A DNA stretch of 64,000 bases. Source: Streptococcus infantis. Lineage in GTDB: Bacteria; Bacillota; Bacilli; Lactobacillales; Streptococcaceae. This document shows positions 11,754 through 22,123 of the stretch, in pieces. Each line of letters begins with the position of its first letter. The stretch's first letter is position 1. Position numbers and translations under genes: made by a program. The stretch spans positions 186,001-250,000 of the forward strand of contig NZ_JAHDAP010000001.1 of assembly GCF_018499575.1 (NCBI RefSeq), written 5' to 3'. Below the pieces are notes generated by a model. The model saw only the letters and a list, made by a program, of their open reading frames with translations, was not told the origin of the DNA and searched no databases.

Positions 11754-11877
11754 CTCCTCATCTATCAATTAAGTTAGGCAATCTCACCTGACTCAGAAAA
11801 ACTTGATAGGTAGGAGTGTAGGTCATTTATGTTAGTTTCTTTCAGACAAATGTGAGCGTTTATCTGAGACTAACATA
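11754..11877. repeat. Two long hairpins in the gloA downstream gap
   Basis: Hairpin one (11754-11816) pairs CTCCT and CTATCAA with TTGATAG and AGGAG around a loop of 34 bases. Hairpin two (11828-11877) pairs TATGTTAGT with ACTAACATA, and inside it CAGA/AAA with TTT/TCTG. A weak T5 follows. No coding frame is present and it is not a BOX or RUP element by eye. It could be a terminator for gloA, a small RNA or a palindromic repeat. Confidence 0.6.
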
Positions 11878-11955
11878 GGTGGCTTTTTCAGTCTAGCTTA
11901 ATTTTATAAATTGGGATATAATAAAAATAACTTAACGAATTAGTGGGAGAACAAA

Positions 11956-12390
11956 ATGTCAGACCAAAATCCAAATGTAGAGCTAAACAAAGAAGAAGAT
12001 AAACTAATTGTAGAGAATAATTCAGTTGAAGATATGATGAATGGTCCAAAAGCAGTCAAGAAACCTTCGGCTCTTCTATCTTTCTCATTCTATTTGGCAC
12101 TTATCTATATTCTTCTATTTATAATTCTTGCTTTATTTACTGCTCCATGGGGAATTGTATTCTTGATTTTTCTAGGTCCTAATTTAATTGCTTACGCTAT
12201 AGCAACTTTTTTAACTAGGATAGGAATCAAGAAAGTAAATAGAAATTTCTTGTATGCGAGTGCTGGATTTTATTTGCTTTCCGGACTTTTAGCATTCGAC
12301 CCGGATTGGCAGATGTTTAGGGTTTTTCCTTATCTCTCACTAGTCCTAGTTCTAATCGGAATATTTTTAACAAAAGATAGAGATAAATAA
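11956..12390 (+). CDS. Conserved membrane protein, unknown function
   Basis: A 144-residue protein that I do not recognise. The first 50 residues are polar and acidic (NKEEDKLIVENNSVED), then come about four hydrophobic segments from residue 40 onward (LLSFSFYLALIYILLFIILALF, IVFLIFLGPNLIAYAIATFL, FLYASAGFYLLSGLLAF, YLSLVLVLIGIFL), and the tail is KDRDK. It has a TATAAT promoter (11917-11922) and a GGGAG ribosome site and is flanked by hairpins on both sides, so it looks monocistronic. Probably a small cytoplasmic-membrane protein; no function is inferred. Confidence 0.75.
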   Translation: MSDQNPNVELNKEEDKLIVENNSVEDMMNGPKAVKKPSALLSFSFYLALIYILLFIILALFTAPWGIVFLIFLGPNLIAYAIATFLTRIGIKKVNRNFLYASAGFYLLSGLLAFDPDWQMFRVFPYLSLVLVLIGIFLTKDRDK

Positions 12391-12443
12391 GTTGAGGAAG
12401 CTTAAGACGAGCATCTGTTTTAGACTTGTTTAGAAGAACTTTT

Positions 12444-12476
12444 AAAACCACAGCTTTTCACTGGCTGTGGTTTTTA
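12444..12476 (+). terminator. Terminator before dnaE
   Basis: AACCACAGC pairs with GCTGTGGTT and a T5 run follows. Confidence 0.88.
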
Positions 12477-12517
12477 TCTTGGTCCTTATAAAGAAACTGT
12501 GTTTCTAATTTTTAAAA

Positions 12518-12526
12518 TGGTATAAT
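12518..12526 (+). promoter_or_regulatory. Extended -10 promoter of dnaE
   Basis: TG-G-TATAAT, 28 bases before the dnaE ATG, followed by a strong GGGAGGTGA ribosome site. Confidence 0.7.
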
Positions 12527-12554
12527 AGAAAAAGAAAAAGGGAGGTGAGAAAGA

Positions 12555-15500
12555 ATGATTGCCCAACTGGATACGAAAACTGTCTATAGTTTCATGGAGA
12601 GTATGGTTTCAATCAAGAGATATGTCAGCCTAGGGAAAGAATATGGCTATTCATCACTTGGAATCATGGATGAAGACAATCTCTATGGAGCCTATTATTT
12701 CATCAAAGAATGCCAAAAACAGGGGGTTCAACCTTTATTAGGTCTTGAGATGATAGTTTATCATAAAGAAGAAGTGCTCAATCTACGTTTTCTAGCCCTC
12801 TCAAACCATGGTTATCGAAACCTGATGAAGCTGTCGTCTTTAAAGATGACAGGTAAAAAAGAATGGGCTGATTTCTCTTCCTACCTTGAAGATATTTGTG
12901 TCATTGTTCCTTACTATCCTGAAGTTGATTCCTTGGACTTAGGGCATGACTACTATATCGGAGTGTATCCAGATACACCTCAATTGAATGTTTTTCACCC
13001 TATTCTCCCTCTTTATCGTGTTAACTCTTTCGAGTCTGAGGATTTAGAAGCTCTACAGATGCTTAAAGCGATTAAAGAGAACGTGACCTTGAGAGAGGTT
13101 GATGTTCAATCTCAACAGGGCTTGTTTTTGCCTGCTGAACGTCTTGAACAGATTTTACTAGAGAAGTTCCCAATCGCACTGGATAATCTTGCAAGATTGA
13201 TTAAGGATACCTCCTACGAGATTGATAGTAGTCTCAAGCTTCCACGTTTCAATCCAGAGAGACCTGCTGTTGAAGAGCTTCGGGAAAGAGCTATCAAGGG
13301 ATTGGAACAGAAAGGATTATGGAATCAGGTTTATCAGGTTCGTTTAGAAGAAGAACTGTCTGTGATTCATGATATGGGATTCGATGACTATTTCTTGGTT
13401 GTTTGGGATCTCTTACGTTTTGGCCGTTCTCAAGGTTATTATATGGGGATGGGACGCGGATCCGCAGTTGGAAGTTTAGTAGCCTACGCCCTAGATATCA
13501 CTGGAATTGATCCTGTAGCTAAGAATCTTATCTTTGAACGCTTCTTGAATCGTGAACGCTACACCATGCCAGATATCGATATTGATATTCCAGATATCTA
13601 TCGTCCAGAGTTTATTCGCTATGTTCGTGATCGTTATGGTAGTATCCATGCTGCGCAGATTGTCACTTACTCGACCTTTGGAGCCAAGCAAGCCATCCGA
13701 GATGTCTTCAAACGTTATGGCGTGCCTGAGTATGAGTTGACAGCTATTACAAAAAAAATAGGTTCTAAAGATACTCTAACGACAGCCTATGAAGGGAATC
13801 TAGGTTTTAGACAACTCATTCAAAGTAAGATTGAGTACCAAAAGGCCTTCTCTATTGCTAAAAAGATAGAAGGCTATCCACGACAAACTTCTATCCATGC
13901 TGCTGGAGTCGTTATTAGTGACAAAAATCTAACAGATTACATTCCTCTCAAGTATGGGGAAGATATGCTCATTACCCAGTATGATGCTCATGGCGTTGAA
14001 GGAAATGGCCTGCTCAAGATGGATTTCTTGGGTCTACGCAACTTAACCTTTGCTCAAAAAATGCAAGAGCTCTTATTTGAAACTCAAGGGATTTCACTAA
14101 AAATTGAGGATATTGATCTTGAGGATAAGGCAACCTTAGCCCTCTTCGCAGCTGGTAAGACCAAGGGGATCTTTCAGTTTGAGCAGCCTGGAGCTATACG
14201 CTTATTGAAACGAGTGAAGCCACAAAATTTTGAAGAAGTAGTGGCGACGACCTCCCTCAACAGACCGGGAGCAAGTGACTATATCGATAACTTTGTAGCC
14301 AGAAAACACGGCAAAGAAAAAGTGACAGTTCTTGACCCAGTCTTAGAAGATATCTTAGCCCCAACTTATGGTATCATGCTTTATCAAGAACAGGTGATGC
14401 AGGTAGCTCAGCGTTATGCTGGCTTTAGCCTTGGAAAAGCCGATATTTTGCGTCGTGCCATGGGGAAAAAGAATGCTGCAGAGATGCATCGGATGGAGGA
14501 GAGTTTTATCCAAGGTGCACTCGAAAAAGGGTATGGAAAAGAACAGGCTCAAGAAGTCTTTGCTGTCATGGAGAAATTTGCTGGTTATGGTTTTAACCGT
14601 TCGCATGCTTATGCTTATGCAGCTTTAGCTTTTCAGCTTGCTTATTTCAAAACACATTACCCATCAATTTTCTACCAAGTGATGTTGAACTATGCGAGTG
14701 GAGATTATATTTTCGATGCGCTTGAAATGGGCTTTGAATTAGCCCCGCTTTCTATCAATACGATTCCATTTCAAGATAAGTTAGCAGATAAGACAATTCA
14801 TTTAGGTCTTAAGAGCATTAAGGGAATGCCTCGTGATTTTGCCTATTGGATTATAGAGAATCGTCCATTTTCTAGTGTTGAAGATTTTATCACCCGATTG
14901 CCCAAAAATTATCAAAAGGAGAGTTTATTAAATCCTCTGGTAGAAGTTGGTTTGTTTGATAACTTTGAGAAAAATCGTCAAAAAATCTTAACCAACCTAC
15001 CAACTCTATTTATCTTTGTAGAAGAGTTAGGTAGCCTCTTTGCAGATTCTAGCTATAGTTGGACAGATACAGAGGATTTTTCAAATATTGAGAAATTTCA
15101 AAAAGAGCAGGAATGGTTAGGAGTTGGAATCAGCCAACACCCATTGATATCCCTAGCAAAGAATCCTTTGTACCCAATTGTGAGTTTGTCTGAACTATCT
15201 GAAGGACAGACAGCTACAGTACTCGTTGAAATTCAGTCTATCCGAGTAATCAGAACTAAAAAAGGTGAAAACATGGCTTTTCTGAAAGTTAGTGATAGTA
15301 AAACGAAGCTTGAAGTCACAGTTTTTTCTGACCAGTATCGCCAATTTAAAAATCTCTTACATGAAGGAAGATTCTACTACCTTAATGGAAAAGTACAGGC
15401 AAGAGATGGTCGGCTTCAATTAGTGTTAAATAATCTAAAAGAAGCAGTGAGTGAACGATTTTGGATACAGGCTGCTGATCATGAACATGATACTGAAATT

Positions 15501-15656
15501 TATCATATTTTAGAGCAATATAAGGGAGAAATTCCAGTCATCATTCGCTACGAAAATGAACAAAAAAATGTCCTTTTACCGAGTTATTTTGTTGCAAAAG
15601 ATGTTAGTTTACAGGAATCTTTAAGTCAGATAGTTATGAAAACGATTTATCGTTAA
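12555..15656 (+). CDS. dnaE: DNA polymerase III subunit alpha (DnaE)
   Basis: Second replicative C-family polymerase of low-GC Gram-positives; it extends primers before hand-off to PolC. The 1033 residues match the usual DnaE length. Order: PHP domain (about 1-200), palm with the catalytic aspartates in PDIDIDIPD (D340, D342), fingers/thumb with GRGSAVGSLVAY and the FGFNRSHA-like YGFNRSHAYAYAAL, a helix-hairpin-helix region, and a C-terminal OB fold (TATVLVEIQSIRVI) near 900-1000. No exonuclease insertion is present, separating it from PolC. pfkA follows with its own promoter. Confidence 0.97.
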   Translation: MIAQLDTKTVYSFMESMVSIKRYVSLGKEYGYSSLGIMDEDNLYGAYYFIKECQKQGVQPLLGLEMIVYHKEEVLNLRFLALSNHGYRNLMKLSSLKMTGKKEWADFSSYLEDICVIVPYYPEVDSLDLGHDYYIGVYPDTPQLNVFHPILPLYRVNSFESEDLEALQMLKAIKENVTLREVDVQSQQGLFLPAERLEQILLEKFPIALDNLARLIKDTSYEIDSSLKLPRFNPERPAVEELRERAIKGLEQKGLWNQVYQVRLEEELSVIHDMGFDDYFLVVWDLLRFGRSQGYYMGMGRGSAVGSLVAYALDITGIDPVAKNLIFERFLNRERYTMPDIDIDIPDIYRPEFIRYVRDRYGSIHAAQIVTYSTFGAKQAIRDVFKRYGVPEYELTAITKKIGSKDTLTTAYEGNLGFRQLIQSKIEYQKAFSIAKKIEGYPRQTSIHAAGVVISDKNLTDYIPLKYGEDMLITQYDAHGVEGNGLLKMDFLGLRNLTFAQKMQELLFETQGISLKIEDIDLEDKATLALFAAGKTKGIFQFEQPGAIRLLKRVKPQNFEEVVATTSLNRPGASDYIDNFVARKHGKEKVTVLDPVLEDILAPTYGIMLYQEQVMQVAQRYAGFSLGKADILRRAMGKKNAAEMHRMEESFIQGALEKGYGKEQAQEVFAVMEKFAGYGFNRSHAYAYAALAFQLAYFKTHYPSIFYQVMLNYASGDYIFDALEMGFELAPLSINTIPFQDKLADKTIHLGLKSIKGMPRDFAYWIIENRPFSSVEDFITRLPKNYQKESLLNPLVEVGLFDNFEKNRQKILTNLPTLFIFVEELGSLFADSSYSWTDTEDFSNIEKFQKEQEWLGVGISQHPLISLAKNPLYPIVSLSELSEGQTATVLVEIQSIRVIRTKKGENMAFLKVSDSKTKLEVTVFSDQYRQFKNLLHEGRFYYLNGKVQARDGRLQLVLNNLKEAVSERFWIQAADHEHDTEIYHILEQYKGEIPVIIRYENEQKNVLLPSYFVAKDVSLQESLSQIVMKTIYR

Positions 15657-15692
15657 AAATCAATAAAAATAAAAGAATTTTAACTTTAATTA

Positions 15693-15701
15693 TGGTATAA
15701 T
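15693..15701 (+). promoter_or_regulatory. Extended -10 promoter of pfkA
   Basis: TG-G-TATAAT about 36 bases before the pfkA ATG; the -35 is weak. Confidence 0.65.
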
Positions 15702-15716
15702 CAGTTAGAATGTTAA

Positions 15717-16745
<1,029 letters not shown>

Positions 16746-16811
16746 TCAACTTTAACTTATTTGGTAAAATGACCATAAAAGGTCGAATTATATAAAGGAG
16801 TCACAAAAATC

Positions 16812-18317
16812 ATGAACAAACGTGTAAAAATCGTTGCAACTTTAGGTCCTGCGGTTGAAATCCGTGGTGGTAAAAAATTCGGTGATGACGGATACTGGGG
16901 TGAAAAACTTGACGTTGAAGCTTCAGCTAAAAACATTGCTCAATTGATTGAAGCAGGAGCTAACACTTTCCGTTTCAACTTCTCACACGGTGACCACCAA
17001 GAACAAGGTGACCGTATGGCAACTGTTAAACTTGCAGAAAAACTTGCAGGTAAAAAAGTTGGTTTCCTTCTTGACACTAAAGGTCCAGAAATCCGTACTG
17101 AATTGTTCGAAGGTGAAGCTAAAGAGTACTCATACAAAACTGGTGAAAAAATCCGTGTTGCAACTAAACAAGGAATCAAATCAACTCGTGAAGTGATTGC
17201 ATTGAACGTTGCTGGTGCTCTTGATATCTATGATGACGTTGAAGTTGGTCGTCAAGTATTGGTTGACGATGGTAAACTTGGTCTTCGCGTTGTAGAAAAA
17301 GACGACGCAAGTCGTGAATTCATCGTTGAAGTTGAAAATGACGGTGTTATTGCTAAACAAAAAGGTGTAAACATCCCTAACACTAAAATTCCTTTCCCAG
17401 CTCTTGCTGAACGTGATAACGCTGATATCCGCTTCGGTCTTGAACAAGGTATCAACTTCATCGCAATCTCATTCGTTCGTACTGCAAAAGACGTTAACGA
17501 AGTTCGTGCAATCTGTGAAGAAACTGGTAACGGTCACGTTCAATTGTTCGCTAAGATCGAAAACCAACAAGGTATCGATAACTTGGACGAAATCATTGAA
17601 GCTGCTGACGGTATCATGATCGCTCGTGGTGACATGGGTATCGAAGTACCATTCGAAATGGTTCCAGTTTACCAAAAAATGATCATCACTAAAGTGAATG
17701 CTGCTGGTAAAGTTGTTATCACTGCAACAAACATGCTTGAAACAATGACTGAAAAACCACGTGCAACTCGTTCAGAAGTATCAGACGTATTTAACGCTGT
17801 TATCGACGGAACTGACGCGACTATGCTTTCAGGTGAGTCAGCAAACGGTAAATACCCACTTGAGTCTGTCCGTACAATGGCAACAATCGACAAGAACGCT
17901 CAAACTCTTCTTAATGAATACGGACGTTTGAACTCAGATTCATTTGAACGTAACTCTAAGACAGAAGTTATGGCTTCAGCAGTTAAAGACGCTACAAACT
18001 CAATGGATATTAAATTGGTTGTAACGTTGACTAAGACTGGTCATACAGCACGTTTGATCTCTAAATACCGTCCAAATGCTGACATCTTGGCATTGACATT
18101 TGACGAATTGACAGAACGTGGTTTGATGTTGAACTGGGGTGTTATCCCAATGTTGACAGAAGCTCCATCATCAACTGATGACATGTTTGAAATTGCTGAA
18201 CGTAAAGCAGTTGAAGCAGGTCTTGTACAATCTGGTGACGACATCGTTATCGTTGCAGGTGTGCCACTTGGAGAAGCTGTTCGTACAAATACAATGCGTA
18301 TTCGTACAGTACGTTAA
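16812..18317 (+). CDS. pyk: Pyruvate kinase
   Basis: Converts phosphoenolpyruvate and ADP to pyruvate and ATP. The 501-residue protein has the A/B barrel with RFNFSHG, the active-site LFAKIENQQG and MIARGDMGIEVP, VITATNMLETM, and a C-terminal allosteric domain ending TNTMRIRTVR. Codon bias is extreme, as in pfkA. The 66-base gap to pfkA has its own TGG-TAAAAT and a small GACC/GGTC stem, so pyk can be transcribed both with pfkA and alone. A strong terminator follows. Confidence 0.97.
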   Translation: MNKRVKIVATLGPAVEIRGGKKFGDDGYWGEKLDVEASAKNIAQLIEAGANTFRFNFSHGDHQEQGDRMATVKLAEKLAGKKVGFLLDTKGPEIRTELFEGEAKEYSYKTGEKIRVATKQGIKSTREVIALNVAGALDIYDDVEVGRQVLVDDGKLGLRVVEKDDASREFIVEVENDGVIAKQKGVNIPNTKIPFPALAERDNADIRFGLEQGINFIAISFVRTAKDVNEVRAICEETGNGHVQLFAKIENQQGIDNLDEIIEAADGIMIARGDMGIEVPFEMVPVYQKMIITKVNAAGKVVITATNMLETMTEKPRATRSEVSDVFNAVIDGTDATMLSGESANGKYPLESVRTMATIDKNAQTLLNEYGRLNSDSFERNSKTEVMASAVKDATNSMDIKLVVTLTKTGHTARLISKYRPNADILALTFDELTERGLMLNWGVIPMLTEAPSSTDDMFEIAERKAVEAGLVQSGDDIVIVAGVPLGEAVRTNTMRIRTVR

Positions 18318-18330
18318 TCTAACATTAAAA

Positions 18331-18374
18331 ACCTATCATATCAAGCTTTCCAGCTTGTGTGATAGGTCTTTTTT
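18331..18374 (+). terminator. Terminator of pfkA-pyk
   Basis: ACCTATCA pairs with TGATAGGT, with an inner CAAGCT/AGCTTG stem, then seven T. Confidence 0.9.
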
Positions 18375-18412
18375 TGTTTCATAAGGTCCAGAACCCCATT
18401 CGTTTAGGACAA

Positions 18413-18555
18413 GAAAAAAACTCTCTGGAAAACCAGAGAGTGTGAGAGGCATCTCCATGTGAGAAACTGGTTCACACAATTTCTCAAGGTCCGCTCCTGC
18501 GTTATGACCTCCTTTGCGCAATTGTAGCTTTCGCTACATATCGACTCATCGCAGC
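18413..18555 (-). ncRNA. Unassigned structured small RNA (about 140 nt)
   Basis: A free-standing minus-strand transcription unit with no gene behind it. It has a full promoter (18560-18588), several stems and an intrinsic terminator: CTCTCTGG, loop TTTT, CCAGAGAG, seven T. Inside are TGTAGC-GAAA-GCTACA, TGAGAAA pairing with TTTCTCA, and GAGA-TGCC-TCTC; GTGTGA can instead pair with TCACAC next to the terminator. It carries AAGGAGGT, but the frame behind it has no start other than TTG and is not protein-like. It is not SRP RNA, 6S or tmRNA by eye. Function unknown; a regulatory RNA is inferred. Confidence 0.7.
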
Positions 18556-18559
18556 CTTT

Positions 18560-18588
18560 ATTTTACTATAGAGCCAATACTTTGTCAA
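18560..18588 (-). promoter_or_regulatory. Promoter of the minus-strand small RNA
   Basis: Read on the minus strand: TTGACA, exactly 17 bases, TAAAAT. The start is predicted near 18555. Confidence 0.8.
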
Positions 18589-18624
18589 GAAAAAACAGCT
18601 CCTTAAATAGGAACTGATGAATGA

Positions 18625-18697
18625 TGCTAATTGCCGGGATCGAACCGGCGACCTCATCCTTACCATGGATGCGCTCTGCCTACTGAGCTAAATCAGC
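18625..18697 (-). tRNA. tRNA-Thr (anticodon GGT)
   Basis: A 73-base cloverleaf on the minus strand. Acceptor GCTGATT pairs with AATTAGC (one G-T), the D arm contains TAGCTCAGTAGGCAGAGC, the anticodon stem CATCC/GGATG closes loop ATGGTAA with anticodon GGT, and the T arm contains GCCGGTTCGATCCCGGC. CCA is not encoded. It reads ACC/ACU. Confidence 0.95.
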
Positions 18698-18803
18698 TTA
18701 CTTTGAAAGTATACTATAGATTGAAGCTTTTGTCAATATGCTAATTAGTAGCTTAACTCATTGGAAAAGCCCAAGTAAGAAACTTGGGCTTGTGGAGATT
18801 TGA

Positions 18804-19553
18804 TTATTGTAATTGTTCTCTCTTTTTATCTGGGTTCCAAACAAAACTTGCAACAAAGGTAAAGAGGATTGTCAGAATTCCGATAAAAATTGCGAGGACT
18901 AAGGCAGGTATACGGATGAGCCACCAGAGTGGGTTTGGTTTTTTATTGTTGTGCCACTCTTTTGTTTCCTCATCCAGGCGTTGAAACTCAGATTGGATGC
19001 GGTCTGCAACCATCTCAATTCCCTCATCATTCATCTTTTTGATGTCTGAGATATCAATAGGATTTCCGAAATTCATATCAATTCGCTCGCGGCTGATGAG
19101 TCCTTTTAGAGTCATAGGGCCAGTATAAGTAACTGGCACAATACGAACCTTAGCCATTTTCGCAATCAGAGCAACACCACCCTTAACATCGTTGGAATGG
19201 CGACTACCACTTGGGAACATAATCAGTGAGCGATTGCTCTTTTTAAGGACATTGATTGGATATTTGATGGCAGAGGAACTTGGATTTTCACGATCGATAG
19301 GGAAGGCACCGCACATACGAATCCACCATCCAAAGATACGATTTGAAAAGAGTTCTTTTTTTGCCATAAAAACAAATTGTTTTGGTTTGGTTGCAAAAGC
19401 CATGTAGACGGGGTCCCACCAAGTACGATGAGGGGCAACAAGGATATAATTCTCATCCATACTTGGAATTTTGTCAGTATTGTGAAAGTGAGCATTTCCA
19501 TTGATTGACCATAGAATCAACATAACCAACCCACGTAGATAAGTATAAAACAT
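18804..19553 (-). CDS. plsC: 1-acyl-sn-glycerol-3-phosphate acyltransferase
   Basis: Membrane acyltransferase that makes phosphatidic acid from lysophosphatidic acid. The 249 residues show the PlsC/LPLAT motifs: HRTWWD (the HX4D catalytic box), FPIDRE and MFPSGSRH (motif III, in place of the usual EGTRS). A C-terminal hydrophobic hairpin (LIRIPALVLAIFIGILTILFTFVASFVW) suggests anchoring. I take ATG 19553 because GAAGGAG lies just upstream on the minus strand; a longer frame to 19595 would run into the leader. A TATAAT lies about 30 bases upstream. It is divergent from the P-type ATPase gene. Confidence 0.92.
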   Translation of the reverse strand: MFYTYLRGLVMLILWSINGNAHFHNTDKIPSMDENYILVAPHRTWWDPVYMAFATKPKQFVFMAKKELFSNRIFGWWIRMCGAFPIDRENPSSSAIKYPINVLKKSNRSLIMFPSGSRHSNDVKGGVALIAKMAKVRIVPVTYTGPMTLKGLISRERIDMNFGNPIDISDIKKMNDEGIEMVADRIQSEFQRLDEETKEWHNNKKPNPLWWLIRIPALVLAIFIGILTILFTFVASFVWNPDKKREQLQ

Positions 19554-19669
19554 GGTGTCTCCTTCAGTTTTCTTTCTTTTATTATACCTTATCATACTAG
19601 GACAGGCAAATGTTTTTTTGTATAGTCTGAAAAGCTCTTTATATGAAATTAGAATTATTCAAAAAAAAA

Positions 19670-19678
19670 TGATATGAT
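19670..19678 (+). promoter_or_regulatory. Extended -10 before the P-type ATPase gene
   Basis: TG-A-TATGAT ends seven bases before ATG 19686. No ribosome site is present, so a leaderless mRNA is predicted. Confidence 0.65.
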
Positions 19679-19685
19679 AGAATTT

Positions 19686-22022
19686 ATGGATAAAAATAAA
19701 ATTATGGGCTTAAGCCAATCAGAAGTTAAAGATCGTCAGAAACAGGGACTAGTCAATGATTTTAAGGCTTCCGCTAGTACGAGTACTTGGCAGATAGTGA
19801 AGAGAAATGTCTTTACTTTATTTAATGCTTTAAATTTTGCCATTGCCCTAGCTCTCGCCTTTGTTCAAGCATGGAGTAATTTGGTCTTCTTTGCGGTTAT
19901 CTGTTTTAATGCTTTTTCAGGAATTGTAACTGAATTACGTGCCAAGCATATGGTTGATAAACTCAATCTCTTGAATAAAGAAAAGATTACGACTATTCGT
20001 GATGGACAAGAGATTGCTTTGGACCCTGAAGAGCTTGTTTTGGATGATGTGATTCGCTTGTCTGCAGGGGATCAGATTCCAAGTGATGCCATTGTATTAG
20101 AAGGTTTTGCAGAAGTCAATGAAGCTATGTTAACGGGTGAGAGCGACTTGGTTCAAAAAGAAGTAGAAGACTTAATGTTGTCGGGTAGCTTTCTTGCAAG
20201 TGGTTCTGTCCTCGCTCAGGTACATCATGTTGGGGCGGATAACTATGCTGCTAAACTCATGCTTGAAGCCAAGACAGTGAAGCCAATTAACTCTCGTATC
20301 ATGAAATCGCTAGACCAGTTAGCCGGCTTTACTGGGAAAATTATCATTCCTTTTGGTATTGCTCTCTTGCTTGAAGCCTTGATCTTAAAAGGTCTGCCAC
20401 TGAAGTCTTCTGTAGTCAATTCTTCTACAGCTCTTTTAGGAATGTTACCTAAGGGAATCGCCCTTTTAACCATCACCTCTCTCTTAACTGCTGTTATCAA
20501 GCTTGGTTTGAAAAAGGTTTTGGTGCAGGAGATGTACTCTGTTGAGACCTTGGCACGTGTGGATATGCTCTGTTTGGATAAGACAGGGACCATTACTCAA
20601 GGAAAAATGCAGGTTGAAACAGTTCTTCCTCTGACCCAGGATTATGATAAAGATGCCATTGCCAAAATATTAACTAGCTATATAGCACACAGTGAGGATA
20701 AAAATCCAACTGCCCAAGCTATTCGAAAGAGTTTTGCGGGAGAGGTAGTTTATCCGATGATTTCTAGTCTTCCATTTTCTAGTGATCGAAAATGGGGAGC
20801 CATGGAATTGGAAGGTCTCGGAACTGTTTTCCTAGGCGCACCAGAGATGTTGTTGGATGCTGAAGTTCCTGAGGCTAGAGAAGCTCTTGAACGAGGATCT
20901 CGTGTCTTGGTATTAGCGCTCAGTCAAGAAAAACTTGACCATCACAAGCCACAAAAGCCATCTGATATTCAGGCTTTGGCTTTGCTTGAGATTCTAGATC
21001 CGATTCGAGAAGGGGCTGCTGAGACTTTAGACTATCTTCGTTCTCAGGAAGTGGGGCTGAAAATTATCTCTGGTGATAATCCGGTTACTGTTTCAAGTAT
21101 TGCCCAAAAAGCAGGTTTTGCAGACTACCATAGCTATGTAGATTGTTCAAAGATTAACGATGAAGAGTTAGTTGCCATGGCTGAGGAGACAGCGATTTTC
21201 GGACGTGTCTCGCCTCATCAAAAGAAACTGATTATCCAAACTCTGAAAAAAGCAGGACATACTACAGCAATGACAGGAGATGGTGTCAATGATATCCTTG
21301 CTCTCCGCGAGGCAGACTGTTCCATCGTTATGGCTGAAGGAGATCCAGCGACTCGTCAGATTGCAAATCTGGTTCTCTTGAACTCAGACTTTAATGATGT
21401 TCCTGAGATTCTCTTTGAAGGTCGTCGTGTGGTCAATAACATTGCCCACATCGCTCCGATTTTCTTGATTAAGACCATCTATTCCTTTTTGCTAGCAGTC
21501 ATCTGTATTGCAAGTGCTTTGTTGGGACGTACTGAATGGATTCTGATTTTCCCATTCATTCCGATTCAGATTACCATGATTGACCAGTTTGTCGAAGGAT
21601 TCCCACCGTTTGTTTTGACTTTTGAGAGAAATATCAAACCTGTCGAACATAACTTCCTCAGAAAATCCATGCTTCGTGCTTTACCAAGTGCCTTGATGGT
21701 CGTCTTTAGCGTTTTGTTTATTAAAATTTTTGGAACAAGTCAAGGCTGGTCGGCCATTGAAATTTCGACCATTCTGTATTATCTATTGGCATCAATTGGT
21801 TTCATGTCTGTAGTGAGAGCTTGCTTGCCATTTACCCTTTGGCGAGTTCTCTTGATTGTCTGGTCAGTTGTAGGATTCCTTGGAACAGCTCTATTTCCAA
21901 GAATTCAAAAACTACTGGAAATTTCAACACTTACAGCACAAACATTACCTGTCTATAGCCTTATGATGTTTATCTTTATTGTGATTTTCATCCTGACAAG
22001 TCGTTATCAAATGAGAAAATAA
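19686..22022 (+). CDS. Cation-transporting P-type ATPase
   Basis: E1-E2 cation pump in the cytoplasmic membrane. The 778 residues carry the actuator LTGESD, the phosphorylation site LDKTGTIT (Asp298), the nucleotide-domain region and the hinge TGDGVNDI, then four or more C-terminal membrane helices. It resembles the streptococcal HAD-IC family pump next to plsC in pneumococci; the ion cannot be named from sequence, and the intramembrane PEGL-type motif of Ca2+ pumps is replaced by LPKGIALL. Start ATG 19686 is chosen because the earlier ATG 19674 overlaps the -10 element. A terminator follows. Confidence 0.9.
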   Translation: MDKNKIMGLSQSEVKDRQKQGLVNDFKASASTSTWQIVKRNVFTLFNALNFAIALALAFVQAWSNLVFFAVICFNAFSGIVTELRAKHMVDKLNLLNKEKITTIRDGQEIALDPEELVLDDVIRLSAGDQIPSDAIVLEGFAEVNEAMLTGESDLVQKEVEDLMLSGSFLASGSVLAQVHHVGADNYAAKLMLEAKTVKPINSRIMKSLDQLAGFTGKIIIPFGIALLLEALILKGLPLKSSVVNSSTALLGMLPKGIALLTITSLLTAVIKLGLKKVLVQEMYSVETLARVDMLCLDKTGTITQGKMQVETVLPLTQDYDKDAIAKILTSYIAHSEDKNPTAQAIRKSFAGEVVYPMISSLPFSSDRKWGAMELEGLGTVFLGAPEMLLDAEVPEAREALERGSRVLVLALSQEKLDHHKPQKPSDIQALALLEILDPIREGAAETLDYLRSQEVGLKIISGDNPVTVSSIAQKAGFADYHSYVDCSKINDEELVAMAEETAIFGRVSPHQKKLIIQTLKKAGHTTAMTGDGVNDILALREADCSIVMAEGDPATRQIANLVLLNSDFNDVPEILFEGRRVVNNIAHIAPIFLIKTIYSFLLAVICIASALLGRTEWILIFPFIPIQITMIDQFVEGFPPFVLTFERNIKPVEHNFLRKSMLRALPSALMVVFSVLFIKIFGTSQGWSAIEISTILYYLLASIGFMSVVRACLPFTLWRVLLIVWSVVGFLGTALFPRIQKLLEISTLTAQTLPVYSLMMFIFIVIFILTSRYQMRK

Positions 22023-22024
22023 AG

Positions 22025-22056
22025 AAAGACTGCAATCGATGGTTGCAGTCTTTTTT
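22025..22056 (+). terminator. Terminator of the P-type ATPase gene
   Basis: AAAGACTGCAA pairs with TTGCAGTCTTT, then T6. Confidence 0.9.
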
Positions 22057-22081
22057 AGGTGCGGGATTGCTAGATAAAATA

Positions 22082-22090
22082 TGGTATAAT
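22082..22090 (+). promoter_or_regulatory. Extended -10 promoter of trmK operon
   Basis: TG-G-TATAAT, about 34 bases before trmK. Confidence 0.65.
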
Positions 22091-22123
22091 AAAGGGAAAT
22101 AGAGTTTTTGAAAGTGAGAGAAG

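Noticed and set aside
18336-18521. Minus-strand 61-codon frame within the small RNA
   Set aside because: Starts with TTG inside a stem, runs through the terminator and is not protein-like.
19674-19685. Upstream ATG for the P-type ATPase
   Set aside because: It overlaps the -10 element, so the mRNA could not contain it.
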